Made by a program: the position numbers and the translations under genes | Shown here: one piece after another, positions 20,638-29,315 of the stretch | How positions within the stretch are numbered: the first letter of the stretch is position 1 | Layout of the letters: the number at the start of each line of letters is the position of its first letter | Origin: Chryseobacterium gleum | GTDB taxonomy: Bacteria; Bacteroidota; Bacteroidia; Flavobacteriales_D; Sanyastnellaceae | Reading direction: 5' to 3' | DNA: 64,000 nt | Assembly: GCA_945862415.1 (NCBI GenBank) | Contig: CAMAYP010000001.1 | Location: forward strand, 38,823-102,822 | The notes under the pieces: generated by a model | Told to the model about the DNA's origin: nothing | The model's database searches: none | The model's input: only the letters and a program-made list of their open reading frames with translations

Positions 20638-21359
20638 GCACCACTTTCTTCTACCATTCGCAGGCAGCCTTGCATGCCGCGGTCGAATTCGACTCTTCTG
20701 AAGCAACTCACATCACAAAAGCGTTGCGTCTTAAAAGCAATGACCGCATTCAGCTAACCAATGGCTGCGGGGGTTTGTATACAGCGCAAATTCTTGTGGA
20801 TAAGCACAGAGTTTCGGCCTTGGTATTAGACGAGTTGTCATCATCCGATTCGATAGTGCCCTTGCACATTGGAATAGCGCCAACAAAAAATGCCGACCGA
20901 ATCGAATGGCTGGTAGAGAAAGCTGTGGAACTGGGAGTGGGCGAAATCAGTTTCCTGAATTGTGCTCATTCCGAGCGTTCGCGCATTACCATGGATCGCA
21001 TCCATCGTGTGGCCATAGCAGCATTGAAACAATCACGCCGCACGTTTCTGCCGAAAATCAATGAGTCAATAAACTTTACTGATTGGTTGAAGGGAGTCGA
21101 TTCTTCGCAGCGCTTCATTGCGCATTGCATGGATAATTTGCCACGCACGCTCCTTCGCGACTCGATTCAGTTAAATGCAAGTAATGTTCTATCAACTGTT
21201 TGCATTGCCATTGGTCCGGAAGGTGATTTTTCGGAAACGGAAGTGCAGGCTGCCATGGCTGTTTCCTTTCAACCTGTGAGTTTAGGCAGTGCTCGTTTGC
21301 GCACGGAAACTGCGGCTTTGGCGGCAATACATACCTACAATCTCATTCATCAGATCTAA
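20634..21359 (+). CDS. rsmE: 16S rRNA (uracil1498-N3)-methyltransferase
   Basis: IGPEGDFSETEVQAA...LGSARLRTETAALAAI; ATG overlaps the preceding stop. Confidence 0.93.
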   Translation: MSTTFFYHSQAALHAAVEFDSSEATHITKALRLKSNDRIQLTNGCGGLYTAQILVDKHRVSALVLDELSSSDSIVPLHIGIAPTKNADRIEWLVEKAVELGVGEISFLNCAHSERSRITMDRIHRVAIAALKQSRRTFLPKINESINFTDWLKGVDSSQRFIAHCMDNLPRTLLRDSIQLNASNVLSTVCIAIGPEGDFSETEVQAAMAVSFQPVSLGSARLRTETAALAAIHTYNLIHQI

Positions 21360-21363
21360 TACA

Positions 21364-23661
21364 ATGAGTCGAATTACCATTCTCTTTTTTGCTTTTTCCT
21401 CAATCTGCAACGCACTAGTGGCACAGATGAATGTGATACCTCAACCCGATCAGTGGAATATGGGGAAGTCGCAATTTTTGCTCAATGAACAGACGGTAAT
21501 CGCAGCCAACCTGGCGGCAAGGAAAGAGGCCGACTTTTTAGCGCAATGGCTCTTCGAAGCGACCGGTAGAAAAATGGAGGTTGTCGATATGAATGTGATG
21601 CCGAAAGAGAATTTTATTTTATTAAGCGCATCCAAAATCAGCAGCGAACAGACTGAGGAAAGCTTGAAGAATTTGCCTGATTCACTACGAAAACGCGCAT
21701 TGCAGGCCGATCGCTCACGGTATCGCCTAAACGTAACCCCCAAAGGTATTTTGGTGAATGCTGAATTTGATGAGGGTGTTTTTTATGGGGTTCAAACCAT
21801 CCGACAGTTGCTACCGGTTGAGGCGGAGCAAAAAAAAATGAAGTTGCCTTATGCTCTTTCCACCATGCTGATTCAGGACGGCGCAAAATTTCCGCACCGC
21901 GGTTTATTGCTCGATTGCTGCCGTCACTTCATGTCGGTTGATTTCGTCAAGAAGTACATCGATGCACTGGCTTATTACAAGATGAATGTGCTTCACTGGC
22001 ATCTTACCGAAGATCAGGGTTGGCGTATTCAAATCGATCAATATCCATTGCTCACCGAGGTCGGTGCATGGCGCACAGAAAAGGACGGAACTAAGTACGG
22101 CGGGTTCTATACAAAAGAACAGATTAGGGAAATTGTAGCCTATGCATCCGAGCGCCACATCACGGTTATACCGGAAATTGAGCTACCCGGACATTCAAGT
22201 GCTGCCATCGCTGCTTATCCTGCTTTGAGTTGCACGCACCAGACCATCGAGGTCGAAAACGATTGGGGTGTGTTCAAGGATATCTATTGCGCAGGTGACG
22301 AATACACGTTTGAGTTTTTGGAAAACGTGCTGACGGAAGTGTGCGAACTTTTCCCATCGCCCTACATTCATATTGGGGGCGACGAGGCTCCGAAATTTCG
22401 CTGGGAGCAATGCGAAAAATGCCAGCGCAGAATCAAACAAGAGAAGCTGAAAGATGAGGCGGAGTTGCAAACGTATTTCATTGAGCGCATTGCTGCATTT
22501 TTAGAAAGCAAGGGCAAGCGCATCATTGGTTGGGATGAAATTCTGGAAGGCGGCATTCCGGCCGATGCCATGATACAAAGCTGGCGCGGCATGGAAGGCG
22601 GCGAACACGCAGCCAAGACAGGGCATGATGTGGTGGTGTCGCCCACCAGCCATTGCTATTTCGACTATGGCCTGAGTTCAACGGACATGGAAGAGGTCTA
22701 TAATTTCAATCCAATTCCGGCTTCTCTCTCCGTTGCTGAGTCGAAATACATTCGCGGGGGTGAGTGCAACATGTGGACAGAGCATGCGCCTCAAGAAACG
22801 GTCGACAGCAAGGTGTTTCCACGCATGTTGGCTCTTGCAGAGGTGTTGTGGACCTATCCCGACCAGCGCAATTATGCAGCCTTCAGCAAGCGGGTGGAAG
22901 AGCATTATCCACGTTTGCGAGCGCTTGGAATCAATTCCGGTTTTCCCAAGGTGCCTGTATCGATGCTTGCGACTCCTGCGGAAAATACATTGAACGTTGA
23001 ATTGAAGCCGGCTTTTCAGGGAGTACATGTTACCTATTCGTTGGCACCTGCAGGCACAAGGCCGGGCGACAAAATCCTGAATTACACGAATGCTATCGTG
23101 ATTGACAGACCAACGTTGCTTAGCGCGCAAGCAACCATGAGTGAATTGCGTTATGCCGAGCCCATGCAGTGGTGGTTTGAGCCACATAAGGCGTTGAATG
23201 ATTCATTGACACTTTATTATGAGCCTTCGCCTTGGTATACAGGTGGTGGATTGAAAGCCTTGGTAGATGGTAGGTTGGGCTCTGCTAATTTCCGTGATGG
23301 CGCTTGGCAGGCAGTTCAAGGCAAGGACATGGAAGCTGTCATTGATTTGGGGGCTTCAACAGAAATTCAAGAATTGGAAACCCGTTGGTTTATGTATGGA
23401 AATGCCTGGATTTTCCTTCCGAAATCGGTGGAGTATTTCGTCAGTGATGACGGAAAGAACTGGAAATCGGCTGGGAGAGTGGATTGTACAATGGACGAAA
23501 AGAAGGACGGCGAGTTTTTCGAACCGCTAACGCTGAAACGAATGAATGAAAAGGCTCGATACGTTAAAATGGTCGCCCTGAATCACGGGCCTTGTCCGAG
23601 TTGGCACGACGCGCCGGGAGAGCCATCGTGGCTATTCTGCGATGAGATTATCGTTCGCTAA
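21364..23661 (+). CDS. Beta-N-acetylhexosaminidase (GH20) with C-terminal F5/8-type-like domain
   Basis: HWHLTEDQGWRIQIDQYPLLTEVGAWR, HIGGDEAPK, PEIELPGHSSAAIAAYP; start set at MSRITILFFAFSSICNALVAQ (signal peptide). Confidence 0.94.
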   Translation: MSRITILFFAFSSICNALVAQMNVIPQPDQWNMGKSQFLLNEQTVIAANLAARKEADFLAQWLFEATGRKMEVVDMNVMPKENFILLSASKISSEQTEESLKNLPDSLRKRALQADRSRYRLNVTPKGILVNAEFDEGVFYGVQTIRQLLPVEAEQKKMKLPYALSTMLIQDGAKFPHRGLLLDCCRHFMSVDFVKKYIDALAYYKMNVLHWHLTEDQGWRIQIDQYPLLTEVGAWRTEKDGTKYGGFYTKEQIREIVAYASERHITVIPEIELPGHSSAAIAAYPALSCTHQTIEVENDWGVFKDIYCAGDEYTFEFLENVLTEVCELFPSPYIHIGGDEAPKFRWEQCEKCQRRIKQEKLKDEAELQTYFIERIAAFLESKGKRIIGWDEILEGGIPADAMIQSWRGMEGGEHAAKTGHDVVVSPTSHCYFDYGLSSTDMEEVYNFNPIPASLSVAESKYIRGGECNMWTEHAPQETVDSKVFPRMLALAEVLWTYPDQRNYAAFSKRVEEHYPRLRALGINSGFPKVPVSMLATPAENTLNVELKPAFQGVHVTYSLAPAGTRPGDKILNYTNAIVIDRPTLLSAQATMSELRYAEPMQWWFEPHKALNDSLTLYYEPSPWYTGGGLKALVDGRLGSANFRDGAWQAVQGKDMEAVIDLGASTEIQELETRWFMYGNAWIFLPKSVEYFVSDDGKNWKSAGRVDCTMDEKKDGEFFEPLTLKRMNEKARYVKMVALNHGPCPSWHDAPGEPSWLFCDEIIVR

Positions 23662-23664
23662 GCT

Positions 23665-24015
23665 CTATAGGTGCATGAATTCTTTCTTGGCCTTGAGTTG
23701 CTCCTCTGTTTCGCGGTGAGCCGGGTCGTCAACGCAGCAGTCTACAGGGCAAACCGCGGCACACTGTGGCTCGTCGTGGAAGCCAACACATTCGGTGCAT
23801 TTATCTGAAACAATGTAATAGACATCCATGCTAACCGGCGTCTGATTTGAGTCTGCATCGATTTCCCCCGAATTAGCAAGTGGAGTGAAAATGCCGCGCA
23901 GGCCCGTTCCTTCAGAATACTTCCATTCTGCGCCACCTTCATAGATTGCGTGATTGGGACACTCTGGTTCACATGCACCACAATTGATGCATTCGTCGGT
24001 AATCATTATTGCCAT
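23665..24015 (-). CDS. 4Fe-4S dicluster ferredoxin
   Basis: CINCGACEPECPNHAIYEG and CTECVGFHDEPQCAAVCPVDCC; start set at MAIMITDECINC. Confidence 0.93.
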   Translation of the reverse strand: MAIMITDECINCGACEPECPNHAIYEGGAEWKYSEGTGLRGIFTPLANSGEIDADSNQTPVSMDVYYIVSDKCTECVGFHDEPQCAAVCPVDCCVDDPAHRETEEQLKAKKEFMHL

Positions 24016-24027
24016 GTCTTTACTTTC

Positions 24028-24048
24028 TAATTTTGCGGCACAAAAATA
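24028..24048. promoter_or_regulatory. Overlapping divergent Bacteroidota-type -7 elements
   Basis: TAATTTTG at 24028-24035 on + and TATTTTTG (revcomp of 24041-24048) on -; both fit TAnnTTTG. No good -33 TTTG found for either. Confidence 0.45.
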
Positions 24049-24062
24049 ACACCTTGTGAAGT

Positions 24063-25118
24063 ATGCGTAAACCATCGGAGTATCGAATTCTAGCAATCAA
24101 TCAGTGGGGCCGAATATTCGAGGCCTTAGGTTCATCTGCGCCCTGGCCCGGATATGAATCGGGAGTTACTGCAGAAGAATTTGAAGAGCTGAATCAAATC
24201 ATCCAAACGCATGTGCATCACAACGGTTGGTTTACCGAAAACAACGTTCGCAGGGCATTGTTCGCTTGGAGTGGTGAGTTGCAGCACTTTCGGCTAGAGG
24301 AGTGGCTTAATCGCTATGAATGGAGCAATGAAGGTAGCCCGCGGAAAGTCGGAGTCATCTGTGCAGGAAACCTCCCATTGGTGGGTTTGCATGATGTGCT
24401 GAGTGTTTTGCTAACGGGTCACATTGCTTTTATTAAACTCTCATCCGACGATAATCTGTTGATGCCCGCATTGCTGAAGGTGTTGTTCCGACTTGACGAA
24501 TCAATTGAGGAGCAGGTGGTTTTTGCAGAAGGTCTCATGAAGGATATGCAAGCAGTAATCGCCACGGGCAGTAACAACACATCGCGCTATTTCGAGCAGT
24601 ATTTCGGGCATCTGCCGCATATTATTCGAAAGAGCAGAACGAGTGTAGCCATACTTTCAGGCAAGGAAACGGACGAGCAATTGAAGGGATTGGGGCGCGA
24701 TATTTTTGCGTATTTCGGGCTCGGCTGCCGCAATGTGTCGAAGGTTTATTTGCCGGAAGGATTCGACATCGATCGATTGTACAAAGCGCTCTTCGAATAC
24801 AACGCAGTTATTAATCACCACAAGTACGCCAATAATTACGATTACAACAAGGCCGTGTGGCTTCTGAATATGGAGCAACTGCTTGATAATGGATTTTTGC
24901 TCCTGAAAGAGGAACAAGCGTTGGCCTCTCCAACCGGAAGCCTCTATTACGAATATTATTCGGACGAGGAGGTTTTGCGGTCAGAATTAGCTTCCCGATC
25001 GCATGAAATTCAGTGCATGGTGAGTCTTCTCGACATTCCTTTCGGTGGCAGCCAGAGCCCGGCTCTGTGGGAGTATGCCGATGGAGTGGATACGCTGCGT
25101 TTTTTGCTGGCGCTGTAG
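24063..25118 (+). CDS. Acyl-CoA reductase (LuxC-like)
   Basis: VGVICAGNLPLVGLHDVLSVLLTGHIAFIKLSSDDNLLMPALLK; GLGCRNVSKVYLPEGFD aldehyde-dehydrogenase-like region. Confidence 0.85.
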   Translation: MRKPSEYRILAINQWGRIFEALGSSAPWPGYESGVTAEEFEELNQIIQTHVHHNGWFTENNVRRALFAWSGELQHFRLEEWLNRYEWSNEGSPRKVGVICAGNLPLVGLHDVLSVLLTGHIAFIKLSSDDNLLMPALLKVLFRLDESIEEQVVFAEGLMKDMQAVIATGSNNTSRYFEQYFGHLPHIIRKSRTSVAILSGKETDEQLKGLGRDIFAYFGLGCRNVSKVYLPEGFDIDRLYKALFEYNAVINHHKYANNYDYNKAVWLLNMEQLLDNGFLLLKEEQALASPTGSLYYEYYSDEEVLRSELASRSHEIQCMVSLLDIPFGGSQSPALWEYADGVDTLRFLLAL

Positions 25119-25136
25119 TGCATGCAGGAGGGCGTC

Positions 25137-25160
25137 TTGGACGCGCTGCTGCGCGTCCAA
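25137..25160 (+). terminator. Strong GC hairpin downstream of acyl-CoA reductase gene
   Basis: ttggacgcgc-tgct-gcgcgtccaa, 10-bp perfect stem; moderately T-rich downstream (ctcttttctttc). Confidence 0.5.
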
Positions 25161-25245
25161 ACGATGCTCTTTTCTTTCACATGCATGCGTCATGTATCAC
25201 CCACATTAGGGTACATTTGTGCACCTTTGTACTAGAAATTCCATC

Positions 25246-26442
25246 ATGAAACAAACGATATTCTCACTTTTAGTGATTGCCACTATTTTCTCTTCATGCG
25301 AGACTGAAGTGGATTTGAATGCGCCATACAAGAACACAACAGTCATTTTCGGCTTGTTGGATCCGGATTACAATGGCGACAATGTGATTTCAGTGCAGGA
25401 TACGCAGTGGATAAAAATCAACAAGACATTCTTGGGTGAGGGAGACAACAACAACTACGCTGCTGTGCGCGATAGTTCAGAATACACCGACGATGATTTC
25501 GTAAAGAAGGTGGTGGAGCGCATAGTGGATGGTGATGTAGTAGAGGAGTATGAGTTGGTTTCAACCACGGTAAGCAATCGTCAAATGAATGGTATTTTCT
25601 ACGGGCCTGAACAGACGATGTATTACTTTATACCAAAGGGTCCTTCTGTGCCGTGGAATCCGAATTTACCCGGACTCGATCAAAATTCGGATTATCGCAT
25701 TGTGCTCCAGTTTACCGATGGCCGAGAGGTAACAGCAACAACAAAGGTTGTTAGTTATAACAGCTTCTCTTGGCTCACGCCTCAGCAGAATGCAACGTTT
25801 ATTCTTGCGTCCGTTTCTACCAACGGAGGATTCAATTATACCTCGGAGGTAGCAATTCGCTGGAATGCCGCCACCAACGCCAATGTGTACGATTCGCGTC
25901 TTCGTTTTCACTATACCGAAATGCTTTATGAGAACGCAGATTGGTCAGGAACGCCGATAAGCGTTACTCCGAAGTTTTTGGATTACTACCTCGGAAGTAT
26001 TTCGGATGATGAAATCACCAACGGTCAGCTTTTGAAGATTACATTCGACGGTCGTGCATTCTTCTCCTTCTTGCAGAATAATCTGGTGGCCGATCAACGT
26101 ATCCGAAGAGTTATCGGAACTTACGATTCTCAGCAACAACGCACGGAGTGTTTTGATGTGATGCTCACCATGGGCAACAATGACTTGAAGTCCTACATCG
26201 AGGTGAACTCGCCTTCTGCGGGAGTGGTTCAAGAACGTCCGATATACACGAACGTCAGTAATGGTATTGGATTGTTTGCTTCTCGCGGAACGCGCAACCT
26301 AATCAGTTTACCACTGATTGCATTTGACAACAACCAACAACCCAATTCGGGTAATTTGCGCGCACTCGTTCAAAGCGAATACACATCGGCGCTCAACTTC
26401 TGCGATCCGAACGGTTCTTCCGATTTTCCTTGCGGAAATTAA
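25246..26442 (+). CDS. DUF4249-like lipoprotein
   Basis: Lipobox-like MKQTIFSLLVIATIFSSCETEVDLNAPYKNTTVIFGLLDPD; start at 25246. Confidence 0.7.
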   Translation: MKQTIFSLLVIATIFSSCETEVDLNAPYKNTTVIFGLLDPDYNGDNVISVQDTQWIKINKTFLGEGDNNNYAAVRDSSEYTDDDFVKKVVERIVDGDVVEEYELVSTTVSNRQMNGIFYGPEQTMYYFIPKGPSVPWNPNLPGLDQNSDYRIVLQFTDGREVTATTKVVSYNSFSWLTPQQNATFILASVSTNGGFNYTSEVAIRWNAATNANVYDSRLRFHYTEMLYENADWSGTPISVTPKFLDYYLGSISDDEITNGQLLKITFDGRAFFSFLQNNLVADQRIRRVIGTYDSQQQRTECFDVMLTMGNNDLKSYIEVNSPSAGVVQERPIYTNVSNGIGLFASRGTRNLISLPLIAFDNNQQPNSGNLRALVQSEYTSALNFCDPNGSSDFPCGN

Positions 26443-26443
26443 T

Positions 26444-27496
26444 TTACTGCTTTACAAAGCGAGCTTGTAGCGTAGAATTCTCATGCTGCAATCGGATAAA
26501 GTAGATTCCGGTGGTCAGCACGTCGATGTCAATCTGGTTGCTTGTGAGAGTGCCTGTGCTAATGATTTTGCCTTCGGAGTTGTAAATGGAATACGTGTCG
26601 TTGGCTGATGCATTTGCAATGTACAAATCACCATTAGCCGGGTTCGGAAATACATTCAACGCAGCTGTCACATGTTCGTTCAATCCCACGCCAAGGTCGG
26701 CTGTGCGGGCGGTAATTTGATCACCTCCAAATCCTCCGGCGGTCGATACAATTTCTAAAACAGGAACTTTGAATTCGGTGCTAATCCATTGGTAGGTCGT
26801 TATGTCTTTTGGGAATTGAAAGCCAAAAGGAACGAGACTCACATAAATGGAATCGAACCCAACCAATGTTGACTTCACGCGGAGGACGTCAAATGACTCT
26901 CCGTAGATGTTGATAGTTCCCCAGCCGTCGCATTCGTAGTTGCGATATTGATCGGTGCCGTAATAGGCAACGGTAGGAACATCGAGCTCCAACACAGAAT
27001 GCGTATTTCCTGTAGCGGGGTAGGTAAGCGGTAAATCGTAAATGATGTCCCGCTCGTTGTATTGAGCATTGAGAGGCACGCCTTGCACGGTAGCAACGAT
27101 TCCCGTCATGGCGTAAACACCACCGCTGTTCTTGTAAATCTGATAAGCGTTCTCAATGCTGATTAGTGGATTGTCGAGAAGTGCGGCACCAATTCCGAAA
27201 TCCGAATTGTAATCAGGAAACAACGGGCTATTGAAGAACACCTGATTTAACAGCGATAACGAACTGAGATCGACACATTCAGTTCCGGCGTCGAGCTCTC
27301 CCGCTTGAATGATGTCATCGCCGAAATTCCAGGTATAATTGGGGCCGGTTGCATCCAAATCGACATCGGTTAGTAAGGTCGCTGAGCGAGTGAATAGCAA
27401 ATCGCCTGAATTCGGAAGGTGGTTGCTATTAATCGTGATTTGTGCAATGCCATTTAGAGCAGTGCCACAGAAAAGTCCGAGTAAGATTTTTTTCAT
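26444..27496 (-). CDS. Secreted protein with T9SS type A sorting domain
   Basis: Signal peptide MKKILLGLFCGTALNGIAQ; C-terminus LNVFPNPANGDLYIANAS...YSIYNSEGKIISTGTL...GIYFIRLQHENSTLQARFVKQ. Confidence 0.85.
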   Translation of the reverse strand: MKKILLGLFCGTALNGIAQITINSNHLPNSGDLLFTRSATLLTDVDLDATGPNYTWNFGDDIIQAGELDAGTECVDLSSLSLLNQVFFNSPLFPDYNSDFGIGAALLDNPLISIENAYQIYKNSGGVYAMTGIVATVQGVPLNAQYNERDIIYDLPLTYPATGNTHSVLELDVPTVAYYGTDQYRNYECDGWGTINIYGESFDVLRVKSTLVGFDSIYVSLVPFGFQFPKDITTYQWISTEFKVPVLEIVSTAGGFGGDQITARTADLGVGLNEHVTAALNVFPNPANGDLYIANASANDTYSIYNSEGKIISTGTLTSNQIDIDVLTTGIYFIRLQHENSTLQARFVKQ

Positions 27497-27701
27497 GAGA
27501 ATGGGTTCAGTGAGTGCAAGGTATATCAAATACAACTCTTGGCAACCGCATCTTTGGTGATCGCAATTATACGATGCTGATGAAGGTTGAAAAGTTGTGA
27601 GCAAAAGGTTGCGACTTGCACACATGACACCGCTAATGTCGATTCTATATTAGCCCCGCGTTAACACGCCAAGCTAAATTAACCGGTCAACCATTCTGCT
27701 C

Positions 27702-27974
27702 ATGTTTCTGGACAAATACGATTACGTCATTCTCGATATTATTCAAACCTACAAGAAGAACAACAAGAACGAACTCATCAAGTTGAGCCAGTTGGAGACC
27801 GCTTTTTGGAGTAGAATAGAGCACGATGATGCTTCTTCAACGCGAAGCGCACAACTCGGAGAGCGCGTTGCCAATTTGTACCTGGACGGTTATATAATGA
27901 ATAAGAACAACTCCGGATATCGACTCACCAAGAAAGGAAAAGAGGAGTTGTCGTTTCAGGAAATGGAAGTGTAG
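27702..27974 (+). CDS. Small hypothetical protein, possible winged-helix-like fold
   Basis: 90 aa, C-terminal GERVANLYLDGYIMNKNNSGYRLTKKGKEELS resembles wing of wHTH proteins. Confidence 0.6.
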   Translation: MFLDKYDYVILDIIQTYKKNNKNELIKLSQLETAFWSRIEHDDASSTRSAQLGERVANLYLDGYIMNKNNSGYRLTKKGKEELSFQEMEV

Positions 27975-27985
27975 TACACTTCGAA

Positions 27986-28483
27986 TTACCAATTGTTACT
28001 TTCAAGTTCGCGCTGCAGGCCTATCATTTTGATGGCTGTTATACCTGCTTCCGTGCCTTTGTTCCCTTTGCTTCCGCCACTGCGTGCGATAGACTGCTCT
28101 TCGGTGTCGTCGGTAAGTACGCCGAAAATAACGGGCTTACTCATTTTAAGGGCAAGTTGTTGAATGCCGGTTGCGCAAGCATTACTAACGAAATCGAAGT
28201 GTGCTGTTTCACCGCGAATAACACAACCTAAACAGATTACTGCTTCCGGTTTATGATTTTCGAATAGCAATTGAGCACCCAGGGAAAGCTCAAAGCTACC
28301 GGGCACATGAGCAACGATGATGTTTCTGCTGCTTGCTCCACAGTCGGTAAGAGCATCGACACATCCTTTCAAGAGATTGGATGTTATGTGATCGTTCCAT
28401 TCAGAAACAACAATCCCGATGCGCATCGAATGTGCATCGGGAAGATGATCCTTGTTGTAAGAAGAGAGGTTGTGTGTTGCCAT
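27986..28483 (-). CDS. ribH: 6,7-dimethyl-8-ribityllumazine synthase
   Basis: RIGIVVSEWNDHITSNLLKGC, VPGSFELSLGAQ, VICLGCVIRGETAHFDFV. Confidence 0.96.
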   Translation of the reverse strand: MATHNLSSYNKDHLPDAHSMRIGIVVSEWNDHITSNLLKGCVDALTDCGASSRNIIVAHVPGSFELSLGAQLLFENHKPEAVICLGCVIRGETAHFDFVSNACATGIQQLALKMSKPVIFGVLTDDTEEQSIARSGGSKGNKGTEAGITAIKMIGLQRELESNNW

Positions 28484-28487
28484 GCGA

Positions 28488-29189
28488 CTAACCCTTCGCC
28501 TTCAAATAGGAGAGGAGCTTTTCGGCTTCACCATACTCTTGAGAGCGCTTGTCGTAATTATCAACTACGTATTGAAGCAACGCCGTAGCCTTCGCGTTGT
28601 TTCCAAGCTCCATGTAAACTTTGCTGGCTTTCAGATTGTAAAGCGGTCCTGTGAAATCGCGGCTCGCACTGGAATTAGCTTGCTTGGCAGCTTTTTCTAA
28701 CCATGAAGCACCTTGCTCCAAGTCATTCGACATAACATACATGTCGCCGATACAACCGGTCAACTCAACGCTCATAGCCTCATCGTCGAAGCTTGCTTGT
28801 TTGAAGTGTTCCAATGCTGCATTGTAATCCTTAGCAATGTCGCGGTAGTATACACCGCACCAAAAATGTGCACGATCAGCAACCTTGGTTCCGCCATAGT
28901 TGGTGGCAATTGCCTCATAGCCTTCGAAATTGGCATCTCCCAAAACAGCTAGACGAATGGAATCCATTTCCACTAATAAGTCTGCACGAATGGCTGCATT
29001 TGAAGCTTCCACTTCACGGGGCTTTTTGTAGAGAAACTGAAAGGCGAAAAATCCGCCTAGAATCAATACTACCGCGCCCATTCCAACAGAAATGGATTTG
29101 CGGTTTTGTTCGAAGAAGTGTTCAGTCTTGGAGGCTACTTGTTGAAAGTCAACTAAGGTCTCTCCTGTGTTAGCGTCTTGTTTTGACAT
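28488..29189 (-). CDS. TPR-containing single-pass membrane protein
   Basis: TM segment SISVGMGAVVLILGGFFAFQFLY then TPR-like helices (YNAALEHFKQASFD). Start set at MSKQDANTG. Confidence 0.8.
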   Translation of the reverse strand: MSKQDANTGETLVDFQQVASKTEHFFEQNRKSISVGMGAVVLILGGFFAFQFLYKKPREVEASNAAIRADLLVEMDSIRLAVLGDANFEGYEAIATNYGGTKVADRAHFWCGVYYRDIAKDYNAALEHFKQASFDDEAMSVELTGCIGDMYVMSNDLEQGASWLEKAAKQANSSASRDFTGPLYNLKASKVYMELGNNAKATALLQYVVDNYDKRSQEYGEAEKLLSYLKAKG

Positions 29190-29272
29190 ATTTTTCAATG
29201 TTATGCGGCTGCGAAAATAATCGATTTCGGTTATCATCTGACAAATCTGATTACTTGGACATCTATACTCCC

Positions 29273-29280
29273 TATTTTTG
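29273..29280 (+). promoter_or_regulatory. Bacteroidota-type -7 element TATTTTTG upstream of the TraB/GumN gene
   Basis: Exact match to TAnnTTTG located 36 nt before the ATG at 29316; no convincing -33 element. Confidence 0.45.
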
Positions 29281-29315
29281 ACCGGTTATCGTCTCCCGTG
29301 AATCCGCTTTTTCCT

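Noticed and set aside
24063-25118. LuxC homology as evidence of a bioluminescence operon
   Set aside because: No luxA/B/D/E genes nearby; stand-alone LuxC-like acyl-CoA reductases occur outside lux systems.
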